Source: Bacillota bacterium (GTDB lineage Bacteria; Bacillota; Clostridia; Oscillospirales; Ruminococcaceae). Taken from it: 64,000 nt of DNA. Positions 1 through 7,768 of the stretch are shown in pieces. The notes under the pieces are model-generated. The model was not told the origin of the DNA and searched no databases. It was given only the letters and a program-made list of their open reading frames with translations. Each line of letters opens with the position of its first letter. Positions within the stretch are counted from its first letter, which is position 1. The stretch covers positions 434,001-498,000 of the forward strand of contig JAEWAB010000004.1 in the NCBI GenBank assembly GCA_023391875.1, written 5' to 3'. The position numbers and the translations under genes are program-made.

Positions 1-780
1 CTGGGCGACGGTGAAACGGTGGAAGCGGTGCTGATGCGCTACCACCACGGCAACAGCCTGTGCATCTCCACCCAGGTGGGCTGTAAGATGGGCTGTACCT
101 TCTGTGCCTCCACCATCCTCGGGTTCGTGCGCAACCTCACCCCCGCCGAGATGCTGGGCGAGATCGTCACCGCCGAGCGAGACTCGGGCGAAAAGGTGTC
201 CAGCATCGTGCTGATGGGCATCGGCGAGCCGCTGGATAACTACGATAACGTCATACGCTTTTTTACCCTGCTTTCCTCCAAAGAGGGCATGAATATGAGC
301 CTAAGGCATGTTTCCATCTCCACCTGCGGCTTGGTGCCCAGAATACACGACCTTGCAAAGCTTAAACTTGGGGTTACCCTTTCGGTCTCGCTGCACGCAC
401 CCAACGACCAGATACGCAGCAAAACCATGCCGGTGAATACACGTTATCCCATGGACGAGCTTTTGGCGGCCTGCCGCAGCTATGCAGAGGCGACCTCACG
501 GCGCATCTCGTTTGAGTATGCGCTCATCGACGGGGTAAACGACTCGGCGGCCAATGCGCAGGAGCTGGCGCAGAAGCTCAAAGGCATGCTCTGCCATGTA
601 AACCTCATACCCGTCAACCCCGTTAAAGAGCGCAGCTATAAAAAAAGCACGCGCGAGGCCACCGAAAATTTCGTGCGCATCTTGGAGCGCGCGGGGATTG
701 CCACCACGGTGCGACGCCGACTGGGTGCCGATATTAACGCGGCCTGCGGGCAGTTAAGACGTGAAAATCTGCAAAAATAG
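1..780 (+). CDS. rlmN: 23S rRNA (adenine-C2)-methyltransferase RlmN, 5' end outside window
   Basis: Radical SAM methyltransferase that makes m2A2503 in 23S rRNA (and m2A37 in some tRNAs). The open frame runs from base 1 without a natural start, so the N-terminal part lies outside the window. The CKMGCTFC motif is the CxxxCxxC [4Fe-4S] ligand set, and the GIGEPLDN and SLHAPND segments are typical of RlmN. The resolving Cys near the C-terminus is in the NAACGQLR motif. It is the first gene of the usual Firmicutes order rlmN, PP2C phosphatase, PASTA kinase, rsgA. An in-frame GTG at 19 is not a credible start because the conserved frame continues upstream of it. Confidence 0.96.
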   Translation: MGDGETVEAVLMRYHHGNSLCISTQVGCKMGCTFCASTILGFVRNLTPAEMLGEIVTAERDSGEKVSSIVLMGIGEPLDNYDNVIRFFTLLSSKEGMNMSLRHVSISTCGLVPRIHDLAKLKLGVTLSVSLHAPNDQIRSKTMPVNTRYPMDELLAACRSYAEATSRRISFEYALIDGVNDSAANAQELAQKLKGMLCHVNLIPVNPVKERSYKKSTREATENFVRILERAGIATTVRRRLGADINAACGQLRRENLQK

Positions 781-1089
781 CCTTGTCTGTCATACAATTT
801 TTATAAATACTATAAAACTTGCCAATATTAATTTTACTTAATACTTAAATATGGTATAATAAGCGAATAAGAGTTTGATAGACGCATTTGGCGTGCCTTA
901 GCAGCTTATTCTGCCGTTGTTATTCGGTTTAGCGGAGCCGGACAACGACTTCTTCACTAGTATTATGGATTTATCGCCATGTGTTTTTATATATACGACA
1001 CCGGAGCAGTACGGGATTAAGGATGGTTCTGCCGCCTGCACAAAATACATGGCTTGGCTTTTCTGCATTATCGAGAGAAGGTGCGAGTC
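781..1089. other. Intergenic region rlmN-stp with a possible promoter
   Basis: About 310 bases without a supported gene. A TATAAT at 855-860 is preceded by a weak T-rich -35 (around 832-838), giving a possible promoter for the phosphatase/kinase operon and a leader of about 220 bases. Reading frames here on either strand are short or are shadows of stp. No recognised RNA family was seen in the leader. Confidence 0.4.
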
Positions 1090-1821
1090 TTGCTTACAAT
1101 AATTGGAAAAACGGATATCGGGATGATCCGAAAGCAGAATCAAGACAGCTTCAAATACGGAACGCTGTCGGATAATTCGGTGTGGGCCGTGGTGTGTGAC
1201 GGCATGGGCGGCGAAAATGGGGGAGAGGTTGCAAGCTCGCTCGCGGTAGAGAGCATCAGCCAGAGCATCACGCGAAGCTACCGAGGCGATATGACGGCAA
1301 ACTCGGTGCGCACCATGCTGCTTTCTGCCATCAGCGCCGCGAATATCCGCGTTTACGATAAGGCGATGAGCAGTGAGGCGCTCAGCCGCATGGGCACCAC
1401 CGTGGTAGCCGCTGTGGTAGCGGGTGGGGTCGCGCATATTGCCTACGCGGGCGATAGCCGCGTATACCACATCTCGAACAGCTCGGTAGAGCAGGTTACC
1501 AAGGATCACACCATGGTACAGGCTCTGGTGGAGCGCGGCGAGATTACCTCCGATCAGGCAAAGAACCACCCCCAAAAGCATGTGATTACCAGAGCTTTGG
1601 GCGTTGAACAGGGAATAGATATCGACTACTGCGAGGTGCAGGCGGCTTTAGGCGACGTTCTGATGATCTGCACCGATGGGCTGACAAACTTTGTGGAAGA
1701 GAGCGAGATGGTTGATATTGTGCGTAAAAGCGGCGCGGAAGGTTGTTTGGATGCGCTTATCAACACTGCCAACAGCCGCGGCGGGGCGGATAATATCACG
1801 ATCGTAGCGATCTTCAGTTAG
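1090..1821 (+). CDS. stp: PP2C-family Ser/Thr protein phosphatase (Stp/PrpC)
   Basis: Metal-dependent PPM phosphatase that reverses phosphorylation by the adjacent PASTA kinase. Visible PP2C motifs are IGKTDIGMIRKQNQD at the N-terminus, VCDGMGG (metal-binding Asp), GTTVVAA, AGDSRVY, a DHT segment and a C-terminal GGADNITI. The start is chosen at TTG 1090 because AGAAGG lies about 8 bases upstream and the protein then begins like PrpC homologues (about 243 aa, the usual size). In-frame ATG 1054 and GTG 1081 are alternatives. It is followed after 62 bases by the kinase gene, the conserved arrangement of this signalling pair. Confidence 0.93.
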   Translation: MLTIIGKTDIGMIRKQNQDSFKYGTLSDNSVWAVVCDGMGGENGGEVASSLAVESISQSITRSYRGDMTANSVRTMLLSAISAANIRVYDKAMSSEALSRMGTTVVAAVVAGGVAHIAYAGDSRVYHISNSSVEQVTKDHTMVQALVERGEITSDQAKNHPQKHVITRALGVEQGIDIDYCEVQAALGDVLMICTDGLTNFVEESEMVDIVRKSGAEGCLDALINTANSRGGADNITIVAIFS

Positions 1822-1883
1822 GCGGATATTATCGTCGGTCCTTACGCAACGACGCAGCGAGATGAATCAGGAGTGAACAGAAG

Positions 1884-3896
1884 ATGGACAGATACATTGG
1901 AAAACGGCTCGACGGCCGATATGAGATACTCGAGCTTATCGGTGTCGGCGGCATGGCTAATGTCTACCGTGCGATAGACATTGTAGAGCATAAGGAGTAT
2001 GCCGTTAAGATTCTGCGCGACGAGTTCCTCGAAAACGAGGAGTTTGTCCGCCGGTTTAAGAACGAGTCCAAAGCAATAGCCGTACTGTCGCACCCCAACA
2101 TCGTGAAGGTTTATGACGTTAGCTTTACCGAAAGAATTCAGTTTATTGTCATGGAGCTGGTTGACGGCATCACGCTCAAGGAGTATATCGAACAGCAGCA
2201 TATCTTAAAATGGAAAGAATGCGTGCATTTCACCATTCAGGTGCTGCGCGCGCTTCAGCATGCCCACGACAGAGGCATCGTTCACCGCGACATCAAGCCG
2301 CAGAATATCATGCTGCTGCCGGATGGCACCATAAAGGTGATGGATTTCGGCATCGCGCGTTTTGCGCGCAGTGAAACCCGTACCATGACCGATAAGGCGC
2401 TCGGCTCGGTGCACTATATCAGCCCCGAGCAGGCGCGCGGCGACGTAACCGACGCGAAAACCGACATCTACTCGGTGGGCGTGATGATGTTCGAGATGCT
2501 CACGGGCCAGCTGCCGTTTGAGGCCGACAGCCCTGTTTCGGTTGCCATCAAACAGATTTCCGCGCAGGCCAAGCGCCCGAGGGAACTGAATACCGAGATC
2601 CCCGAAGGGCTTGAAGAGATTGTAGTGCGCGCCATGCAGAAGGATGCGAGCAAGCGCTACCGCTCCGCCGCCGAGATGCTCAAGGACATCGACGAGTTTA
2701 AAAAGAACCCGAGCATACAGTTTCAGTATAAATACTTCACTAGCGAAAGCCCCACCATCTATTACGACACCAAAAAGGTGATCAGCGGCGCCGCGCCGAA
2801 GCCGGCAGAGGAAAACGCGGCCCCGGCCAGGAAGGCGGAAAAGAAGAGCAAAAAAGCTGCCGCCGTTGCGGTGGCCGAGTCGGAGGAGGATGACTTTAAA
2901 TCGCCGCTCATGCCCATTATGACGGGCGTGGCGTTTGCGTTTGTCATCACCGCCGTGGTGTTTATTGTATACATCTTCATCTTAAACAACCCCTTCGCCA
3001 AGGTGGAGGACGTTATCATGCCTAAGTTTGAGGGGCTGCCTTACGACGACATCATCAACAGTCAGGAATATCAGGCCTACGGCTTCCAATACAAGGTGAC
3101 CTATGATTACAGCCCCGATTACCCCGAAGGCGTTGTTTACGAGCAGACGCCTGCGGCAGGGCGCGGAGTTAAGCCCAAGACAATCGTCAACCTGAAGGTG
3201 AGCAAGGGAATTAAGGTGCTCACCGTGCCCGATGTATATAATCAAGATTCGCTCGCGGCAACCGCAAGGCTGCATGAAGCCGGCCTTGACAATGTCAGCG
3301 AGGAGAGGATTCCGAGCGAAACCTACGCCGAGGGACGCGTGGTGAAAACCGATCCGCCCAAGGATACCGAGGTGGATGCCGATACCAGCATTATCCTCTA
3401 TATCAGCACCGGCTCCGAAACCGGCCCCACAACCGTTCCGCCGGTGGTAGGTATGAACATCAACGACGCGAAGCGCTTAATCGAGGCCGCAGGGCTTAAG
3501 GTGGGCGACATCTCTCCGGTAGAAAGCTCCCTTGCCTCCGGCACCATTATTCAGCAGGACCCCGAGGGCGATACCGAGACCGAGAAGAACACCACCGTAA
3601 ACTTTATGGTGAGCGCAGGTGCGGGGGTTACGGTAGAGCGTTACAACATCACGGTTGACCTGCCGACGCACATCAAAAAGATGGTTACGCTCAAGGCTTA
3701 TGTAAACGACAGCACCGAACCGAAGCATGAGGAACGTGTAAAGCCTTCGGAGACTCCAGAGTGGAAGCCTTCGTTTGAAGGCCAAGGCGTTATTCTCATC
3801 AAGGTTACCCTCGATGACAAGCTTTATCAGGAGATACAGCTTGATTTTACCCGCGGTACGATGAAAGTAGTAACTGATAATTCCAGGGATTTTTAG
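1884..3896 (+). CDS. prkC: PASTA-domain Ser/Thr protein kinase (PrkC/StkP type)
   Basis: Membrane receptor kinase that senses peptidoglycan fragments or lipid II and controls cell-wall metabolism, and germination in spore formers. The cytoplasmic kinase domain (about residues 10-270) has the glycine loop GVGGMANVY, the catalytic HRDIKPQN and the MDFG motif, so it looks active. A low-complexity Ala/Lys linker follows, then one transmembrane helix near residues 344-368. Outside are three PASTA repeats (about 375-580) and a C-terminal beta-rich tail of about 85 residues. The ATG has AGGAG 9 bases upstream. Length 670 aa fits the family. Confidence 0.96.
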   Translation: MDRYIGKRLDGRYEILELIGVGGMANVYRAIDIVEHKEYAVKILRDEFLENEEFVRRFKNESKAIAVLSHPNIVKVYDVSFTERIQFIVMELVDGITLKEYIEQQHILKWKECVHFTIQVLRALQHAHDRGIVHRDIKPQNIMLLPDGTIKVMDFGIARFARSETRTMTDKALGSVHYISPEQARGDVTDAKTDIYSVGVMMFEMLTGQLPFEADSPVSVAIKQISAQAKRPRELNTEIPEGLEEIVVRAMQKDASKRYRSAAEMLKDIDEFKKNPSIQFQYKYFTSESPTIYYDTKKVISGAAPKPAEENAAPARKAEKKSKKAAAVAVAESEEDDFKSPLMPIMTGVAFAFVITAVVFIVYIFILNNPFAKVEDVIMPKFEGLPYDDIINSQEYQAYGFQYKVTYDYSPDYPEGVVYEQTPAAGRGVKPKTIVNLKVSKGIKVLTVPDVYNQDSLAATARLHEAGLDNVSEERIPSETYAEGRVVKTDPPKDTEVDADTSIILYISTGSETGPTTVPPVVGMNINDAKRLIEAAGLKVGDISPVESSLASGTIIQQDPEGDTETEKNTTVNFMVSAGAGVTVERYNITVDLPTHIKKMVTLKAYVNDSTEPKHEERVKPSETPEWKPSFEGQGVILIKVTLDDKLYQEIQLDFTRGTMKVVTDNSRDF

Positions 3897-3920
3897 GCCG
3901 AGCGGGCTGAAGGTTTTAAT

Positions 3921-4823
3921 ATGAATGAACAGGCGCTTACAGGGTTAATTTTAAAGGGTATCGGCGGCTTCTACTATGTAGAGACCGCCGGTATGGTTTA
4001 TGAGTGCAAGGCGCGCGGCATCCTGCGCAAGGAGGATATCCGCCCCGTGGCAGGCGACCGGGTGCGCATTACCGTGGGCGATGGGCAAACAGGTGTGATC
4101 GACGAGGTGCTGCCGCGCAAGAATTTTCTGGTGCGCCCGCCGGTAGCCAATGCCGATACGCTCTTTTTGATCGTTTCCACCACCGAGCCGGTGCCTAATA
4201 CACTGGTGCTGGATAAGCTTATCGCTATCGCCGAATACAAAGAAATCGCTCAGGTGATCGTCATCACGAAGATTGACCTTAAGCAGTTTGCCTCGCTGTA
4301 CGAGGTGTATGTCAAGGCAGGCTTTGAGGTGCTGATTGCGGATTACGATAACCCCGAAAGTATCGAGGCCATACGCAGGCGGTGCAAAAACGGGCTGAAT
4401 ATCTTTTGTGGAAACTCCGGCGTGGGGAAGTCGACCCTCTTAAATGCCATCGACCCGCAGCTTACCCTCAAAACGGGGGATATCAGCCAAAAGCTTGGCC
4501 GCGGGCGGCATACCACCCGCAGTGTGGATCTTTACCGGCTGCCCGAGAGTGGCTATATTGCCGACTCGCCGGGCTTTTCGTCGCTTGAAACTGCGCAGCT
4601 CGATATCATCTTTAAGGATAAGCTGCAGTACTGTTTCCGCGAGTTCGCAGACTATATTGATCACTGTAAATTTAAAGACTGTTCCCATACCACCGAAAAA
4701 GGCTGTGCCGTGCTCAAGGCCGTACAGGACGGGTTGATCCCGTTCAGCAGGCACGAGAGTTACAAGATGATGTACGAGGAAGCCAAGGGCATCAAGGAGT
4801 GGGCGCAGGAGCCCAAGCACTGA
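3921..4823 (+). CDS. rsgA: Ribosome small-subunit-dependent GTPase A (RsgA/YloQ)
   Basis: Circularly permuted GTPase that checks late 30S subunit assembly. Order: OB-fold (about residues 1-75), G4 motif ITKIDL near 115, then the P-loop GNSGVGKST near 163-171, switch GRHTTR and G3 DSPGF. The C-terminal zinc-binding Cys/His cluster CKFKDCSHTTEKGC is intact. Length 300 aa is normal. It follows prkC by 24 bases, and AAGG lies before the ATG. In many Firmicutes the next gene is rpe; here thiamine pyrophosphokinase follows directly. Confidence 0.96.
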   Translation: MNEQALTGLILKGIGGFYYVETAGMVYECKARGILRKEDIRPVAGDRVRITVGDGQTGVIDEVLPRKNFLVRPPVANADTLFLIVSTTEPVPNTLVLDKLIAIAEYKEIAQVIVITKIDLKQFASLYEVYVKAGFEVLIADYDNPESIEAIRRRCKNGLNIFCGNSGVGKSTLLNAIDPQLTLKTGDISQKLGRGRHTTRSVDLYRLPESGYIADSPGFSSLETAQLDIIFKDKLQYCFREFADYIDHCKFKDCSHTTEKGCAVLKAVQDGLIPFSRHESYKMMYEEAKGIKEWAQEPKH

Positions 4824-4871
4824 TTGAACAGGCTGAAGGTACTTTTCAGTCGAAGGACATGGATTTTTAAG

Positions 4872-5504
4872 ATGAGCAGATGTATTATTGTTTCAGCCGC
4901 AAGGCTGGAAGCTGATTTTAATAAAGAAGGGTACATTCATGGGGATGAATATATCATCTGTGCCGACGGCGGCTACGACAACGCACTGAAGCTTGGCCTG
5001 CAGCCGAACCTGTTGGTAGGGGATATGGACAGTATCAAGACACTGCCCACGGGCGTAGAGACCGTGCCCGTTCCCGCCGAGAAGGACGATACCGATACTA
5101 TGTTGGCAGTCAAGCTCGCGATAGAGCGCGGCTATCACCATATCACCATCCTTGGCGGGGTGGGCGGAAGGCTTGACCACGTTTTCGCAAACATCCAAAC
5201 CCTGCTTTACTGCGCCGAGCGCGGCGTAGAGGCCTTACTTGCAGGCAGTCGCAACTCTGCGTTCGTCCTGATAAACGGCACCAGAGTGCTCAAAGCCGTT
5301 GCGGATAGCTTTGTTTCGGTGTTCTCACTTTCGCCCTGCTGTGATGGCGTCACCCTGAAGGGGCTGCGTTACCCGCTCACCGACGCGCACCTTGTAAACA
5401 GCTTTCCGCTTGGGGTGAGCAACGAGTTTAGACAGGAGTATGCCGAGATCACGGTTGGGGACGGCACGCTGCTTGTCATCCTTTCGTCCAAGCAGCAATA
5501 TTAG
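4872..5504 (+). CDS. thiN: Thiamine diphosphokinase (ThiN type)
   Basis: Cytosolic enzyme that transfers pyrophosphate from ATP to thiamine to give thiamine diphosphate. Family motifs are ADGGYDNALKLG, VGDMDS, EKDDTDTMLA (metal and substrate-binding Asp residues) and GGVGGRLDH in the N-terminal catalytic domain. The C-terminal beta domain contains the FSLSPCCDGVTLKGLRYPL segment. I start at ATG 4872 because the upstream extension to TTG 4824 (16 residues) does not resemble the family; spacing to a ribosome site is poor, so the start is only fairly sure. Length about 210 aa. Confidence 0.92.
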   Translation: MSRCIIVSAARLEADFNKEGYIHGDEYIICADGGYDNALKLGLQPNLLVGDMDSIKTLPTGVETVPVPAEKDDTDTMLAVKLAIERGYHHITILGGVGGRLDHVFANIQTLLYCAERGVEALLAGSRNSAFVLINGTRVLKAVADSFVSVFSLSPCCDGVTLKGLRYPLTDAHLVNSFPLGVSNEFRQEYAEITVGDGTLLVILSSKQQY

Positions 5505-5533
5505 GGTAGCTCATGATTGTGAGGGGATAGCAT

Positions 5534-6262
5534 ATGTCGATTACCATTCGTGAATATGCGCTGCTGTACGCTTCTTTTGCAAAGCAGATACTGCTTTCCG
5601 GCCTGCCCAACTCCTTTGATGTGTTAAAGAGCGCCACCCGTCGCTACGGCTTTGAACGCGGGATGCGTATGGCGCGTCGGGCTAAGCTTGCGGGGGACGG
5701 CAGCGATTTTATCGCCTTTTTAGCATATACCGATTGGCGGCCTGACCCTTACTCGGGATTTGTGGCCGAGGTGCTCGAGAAATTCCCCGTCTACACGATC
5801 GAGGTTTCCTCCTGTGCGTGGTACGACACGTGGAAGGAGAACGAGCTGGACGAGTACTGCCGCACCTACTGTCAGGTGTTTGAACCGGCGCTGGTGCAGG
5901 GGTTTAATCTCGACCTCGATTTCCAACTCCCACGTGCCATCGGGCTTGGCAGCAGCAACTGTATATTCATCTATAACGGCCTGCCGCTGAGCCTTGAGAG
6001 CTTTCGCAGACTTACCGCCATGCAGGATAGGCTGGGGAACAGCTGCGTGTATTCGTGGGAGTATCTCACCGCGCACATGTACTCCACCATGGCGCAGGAG
6101 CTTATCCGCATTGTGGGGCAGGAGAAGGGCAGCGTACTGGTAAAGGCGGTGCTGCAGCAGTTCGGGTATGCCAGCTCGACCGATGATGTAAAGACATTGC
6201 TGGGCTATGAGGGTACCGATTTTCTAAATGTCGAGCGTTATTCCACATTAAGGCGGCGCTAA
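5534..6262 (+). CDS. L-2-amino-thiazoline-4-carboxylic acid hydrolase family protein
   Basis: Resembles the ATC-hydrolase family (named from the Pseudomonas enzyme that opens 2-amino-thiazoline-4-carboxylate on the way to L-cysteine). Features seen are an N-terminal helical half with a GFERGMRMARRAK segment, the central IEVSSCAWYDTW with a conserved Cys, then DEYCRTYC, a glutamate-containing VFEPALVQGFN and a final GSSNCIFIY. Most clostridial members have no proven substrate, so the assignment is by family only. The ATG has GAGGGGA a few bases upstream. It follows thiN by 29 bases and its end overlaps the minus-strand gene at 6259 by 4 bases (convergent). Confidence 0.75.
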   Translation: MSITIREYALLYASFAKQILLSGLPNSFDVLKSATRRYGFERGMRMARRAKLAGDGSDFIAFLAYTDWRPDPYSGFVAEVLEKFPVYTIEVSSCAWYDTWKENELDEYCRTYCQVFEPALVQGFNLDLDFQLPRAIGLGSSNCIFIYNGLPLSLESFRRLTAMQDRLGNSCVYSWEYLTAHMYSTMAQELIRIVGQEKGSVLVKAVLQQFGYASSTDDVKTLLGYEGTDFLNVERYSTLRRR

Positions 6263-6477
6263 ATAATAAGCTCTGTTTCACCCTTTTTGCAGAATTGCTG
6301 CTGCGCACCGATAACGGCCACCTGCACACTGAGAAGCTCCAGAAAATTGGATAAGGCCTCTATTTCCTCGGAATTTAAGCCGTTGGTCAGCGCGATAGAC
6401 AGCGCGGTGGCAAGAGTGACAAGTTCCTGGGGAGGGATACAGCATTTGTTCTTGAATGCTTTATCCTTCACAGACAT
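6259..6477 (-). CDS. Small conserved hypothetical protein (DUF6774-like)
   Basis: A 72-residue protein with Cys-Cys near the N-terminus and a helical body with a LATALSIALTNGLNSEEIE segment followed by a hydrophobic helix. This resembles small clostridial proteins I know as DUF6774; the match is from memory of the pattern. A GGGAGGAG sits directly before ATG 6477 (spacing only 2), and an in-frame GTG two codons later would have a better spacing of about 8, so the start may be 6471. Function unknown. Confidence 0.6.
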   Translation of the reverse strand: MSVKDKAFKNKCCIPPQELVTLATALSIALTNGLNSEEIEALSNFLELLSVQVAVIGAQQQFCKKGETELII

Positions 6478-6567
6478 CTCCTCCCGACCGCAGCGGTGCT
6501 TTACCGCTCTTCCATAACCTATCTTATGCTTATTGTTTAAAACTTGATAATTGTTTCAAAAAATAGT

Positions 6568-6605
6568 ACCGGGGGCACCGTTTTAGCGGTAACCCCCGGT
6601 TTTTT
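6568..6605. terminator. Rho-independent terminator
   Basis: Stem ACCGGGGG pairs with ACCCCCGGT, with an inner ACCG/CGGT pair around a TTTTAG loop; T-runs flank both sides (TTTTTT on plus, ACTATTTTTT on minus). It most likely ends transcription of the minus-strand lipoprotein gene 6620-7585. Confidence 0.85.
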
Positions 6606-6619
6606 GCTTTTTTAATATA

Positions 6620-7585
6620 TCAGGATGTAATGGTAGGCGGGTCATATTGATCCTCGTCATAGATGATTCTATCGGGCTCCCCGTACAGGAGGATATCCTG
6701 CGCGTTGGCGCTGAGTACCTCAATCTGTTCGGCACCGAATATGGTCGCGGGGGCATTCGCGATAAAACGCTCCACATAGGTGAGGTTTGAGGTGTTATCC
6801 AGCGTTACCTCACATTCGGAGTTGCTGATGATGGTTTTGCAGTCGGCGCCGTGTATATCCAGATAGGTCGTGGAACGGGTGTATTTCTCGATGGTAATCA
6901 CGCTGTAGCCGGAATAGTTATGGCCGATATTATAGGCGTTTAAGGATGTATCGGTACCCTTGAGGTAGGTTCCCTGTATAGTGGCGTCGCCCTCTAAGTT
7001 CACGGTGATGTCATCCCCGGAGTAGAGGTAAAGCGCCTCGGCAGTGGTATCCACCAACTCCAGGGTGTCGATATCCCCGTTTACCGTGATATCGCCCGTA
7101 ACCTTGCAGCTTAAAAGAGAAAGGGAGCCATAGGCATCCTTGGTTACCACAAGATCGCCCTTGATGTATTTGTTTTCGAGCACCACATCGGGGGAGGTAA
7201 TCTCCACATTCCCAAGGGTCTCCCGCTTATCATCGCTTTCGGAATGCTTGTAGGTGATGGTCTCAAGCTCCTTCTCTGAGGACGCACTGCTCGACGAAGC
7301 GGAGGAAGAAGCGGCGGTACCTGAAGCGGAGGCCGTATTTACTACCGCCTTGGGCGGTTTGCCGGTTTTCGGTTTCTCCGGCTGGGCATAGCTGCGGTTA
7401 AAGTCCGCCACACTGCTGCTGTCCTCGGCCTGCGTTTCCGCAGGGGCGACGACGGGCACCGCGAGGTAATTCTCCGTCAGGTAATCCTCCGGCACCTTTT
7501 GCGCAATAGAGCAGCCGGAGAATACCAATGCCGACACCAGTGCGAGGATAAGCAGAAGCTGTTTGCCGAGGTACCTTGCTGCCAT
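6620..7585 (-). CDS. Surface lipoprotein related to the next gene (polymer/solenoid-like domain)
   Basis: Not a protein I can name. Residues 1-25 form a lipoprotein signal peptide with lipobox FSGC, so the mature protein should be anchored outside the membrane. A Ser/Ala-rich linker (about residues 85-110) precedes a beta-rich domain starting at ETLGNVEITSPDVVLENK, with short V/I/D/T repeats suggesting a parallel beta-helix. That domain matches, in order and wording, the N-terminal domain of the 911-aa neighbour (ETLKTVKITASDVILSNK), so the two are paralogous. AGGGGA lies 9 bases before the ATG. Possible roles are adhesion or wall binding; no enzyme residues were seen. Confidence 0.8.
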   Translation of the reverse strand: MAARYLGKQLLLILALVSALVFSGCSIAQKVPEDYLTENYLAVPVVAPAETQAEDSSSVADFNRSYAQPEKPKTGKPPKAVVNTASASGTAASSSASSSSASSEKELETITYKHSESDDKRETLGNVEITSPDVVLENKYIKGDLVVTKDAYGSLSLLSCKVTGDITVNGDIDTLELVDTTAEALYLYSGDDITVNLEGDATIQGTYLKGTDTSLNAYNIGHNYSGYSVITIEKYTRSTTYLDIHGADCKTIISNSECEVTLDNTSNLTYVERFIANAPATIFGAEQIEVLSANAQDILLYGEPDRIIYDEDQYDPPTITS

Positions 7586-7721
7586 CGTGGTAAATCCCCT
7601 TTCGCATATCAGATAAAGTATTAATACAAGTTTTCTAAATAATTATACAGCACATTCCTTATTGTGGCAAGAATCTTTACGCGAATCCCCCATGCTTTTC
7701 ACGAATTTTGTATAAGAAAGG

Positions 7722-7744
7722 CCGGTGACAGCTGCCACCGGCCA
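7722..7744 (-). terminator. Terminator of the large lipoprotein gene
   Basis: GGCCGGTG pairs with CACCGGCC around an 8-base loop; on the minus strand it is followed by TTTCTTATAC. It lies just beyond the stop of the gene at 7769-10504. Confidence 0.7.
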
Positions 7745-7768
7745 AGGTAATGGTTTCTTATAAAGTTG

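Noticed and set aside
898..1581. Long open frame on the minus strand (227 codons)
   Set aside because: It is antisense to stp, has no ribosome site and a His/Arg-rich composition typical of shadow frames.
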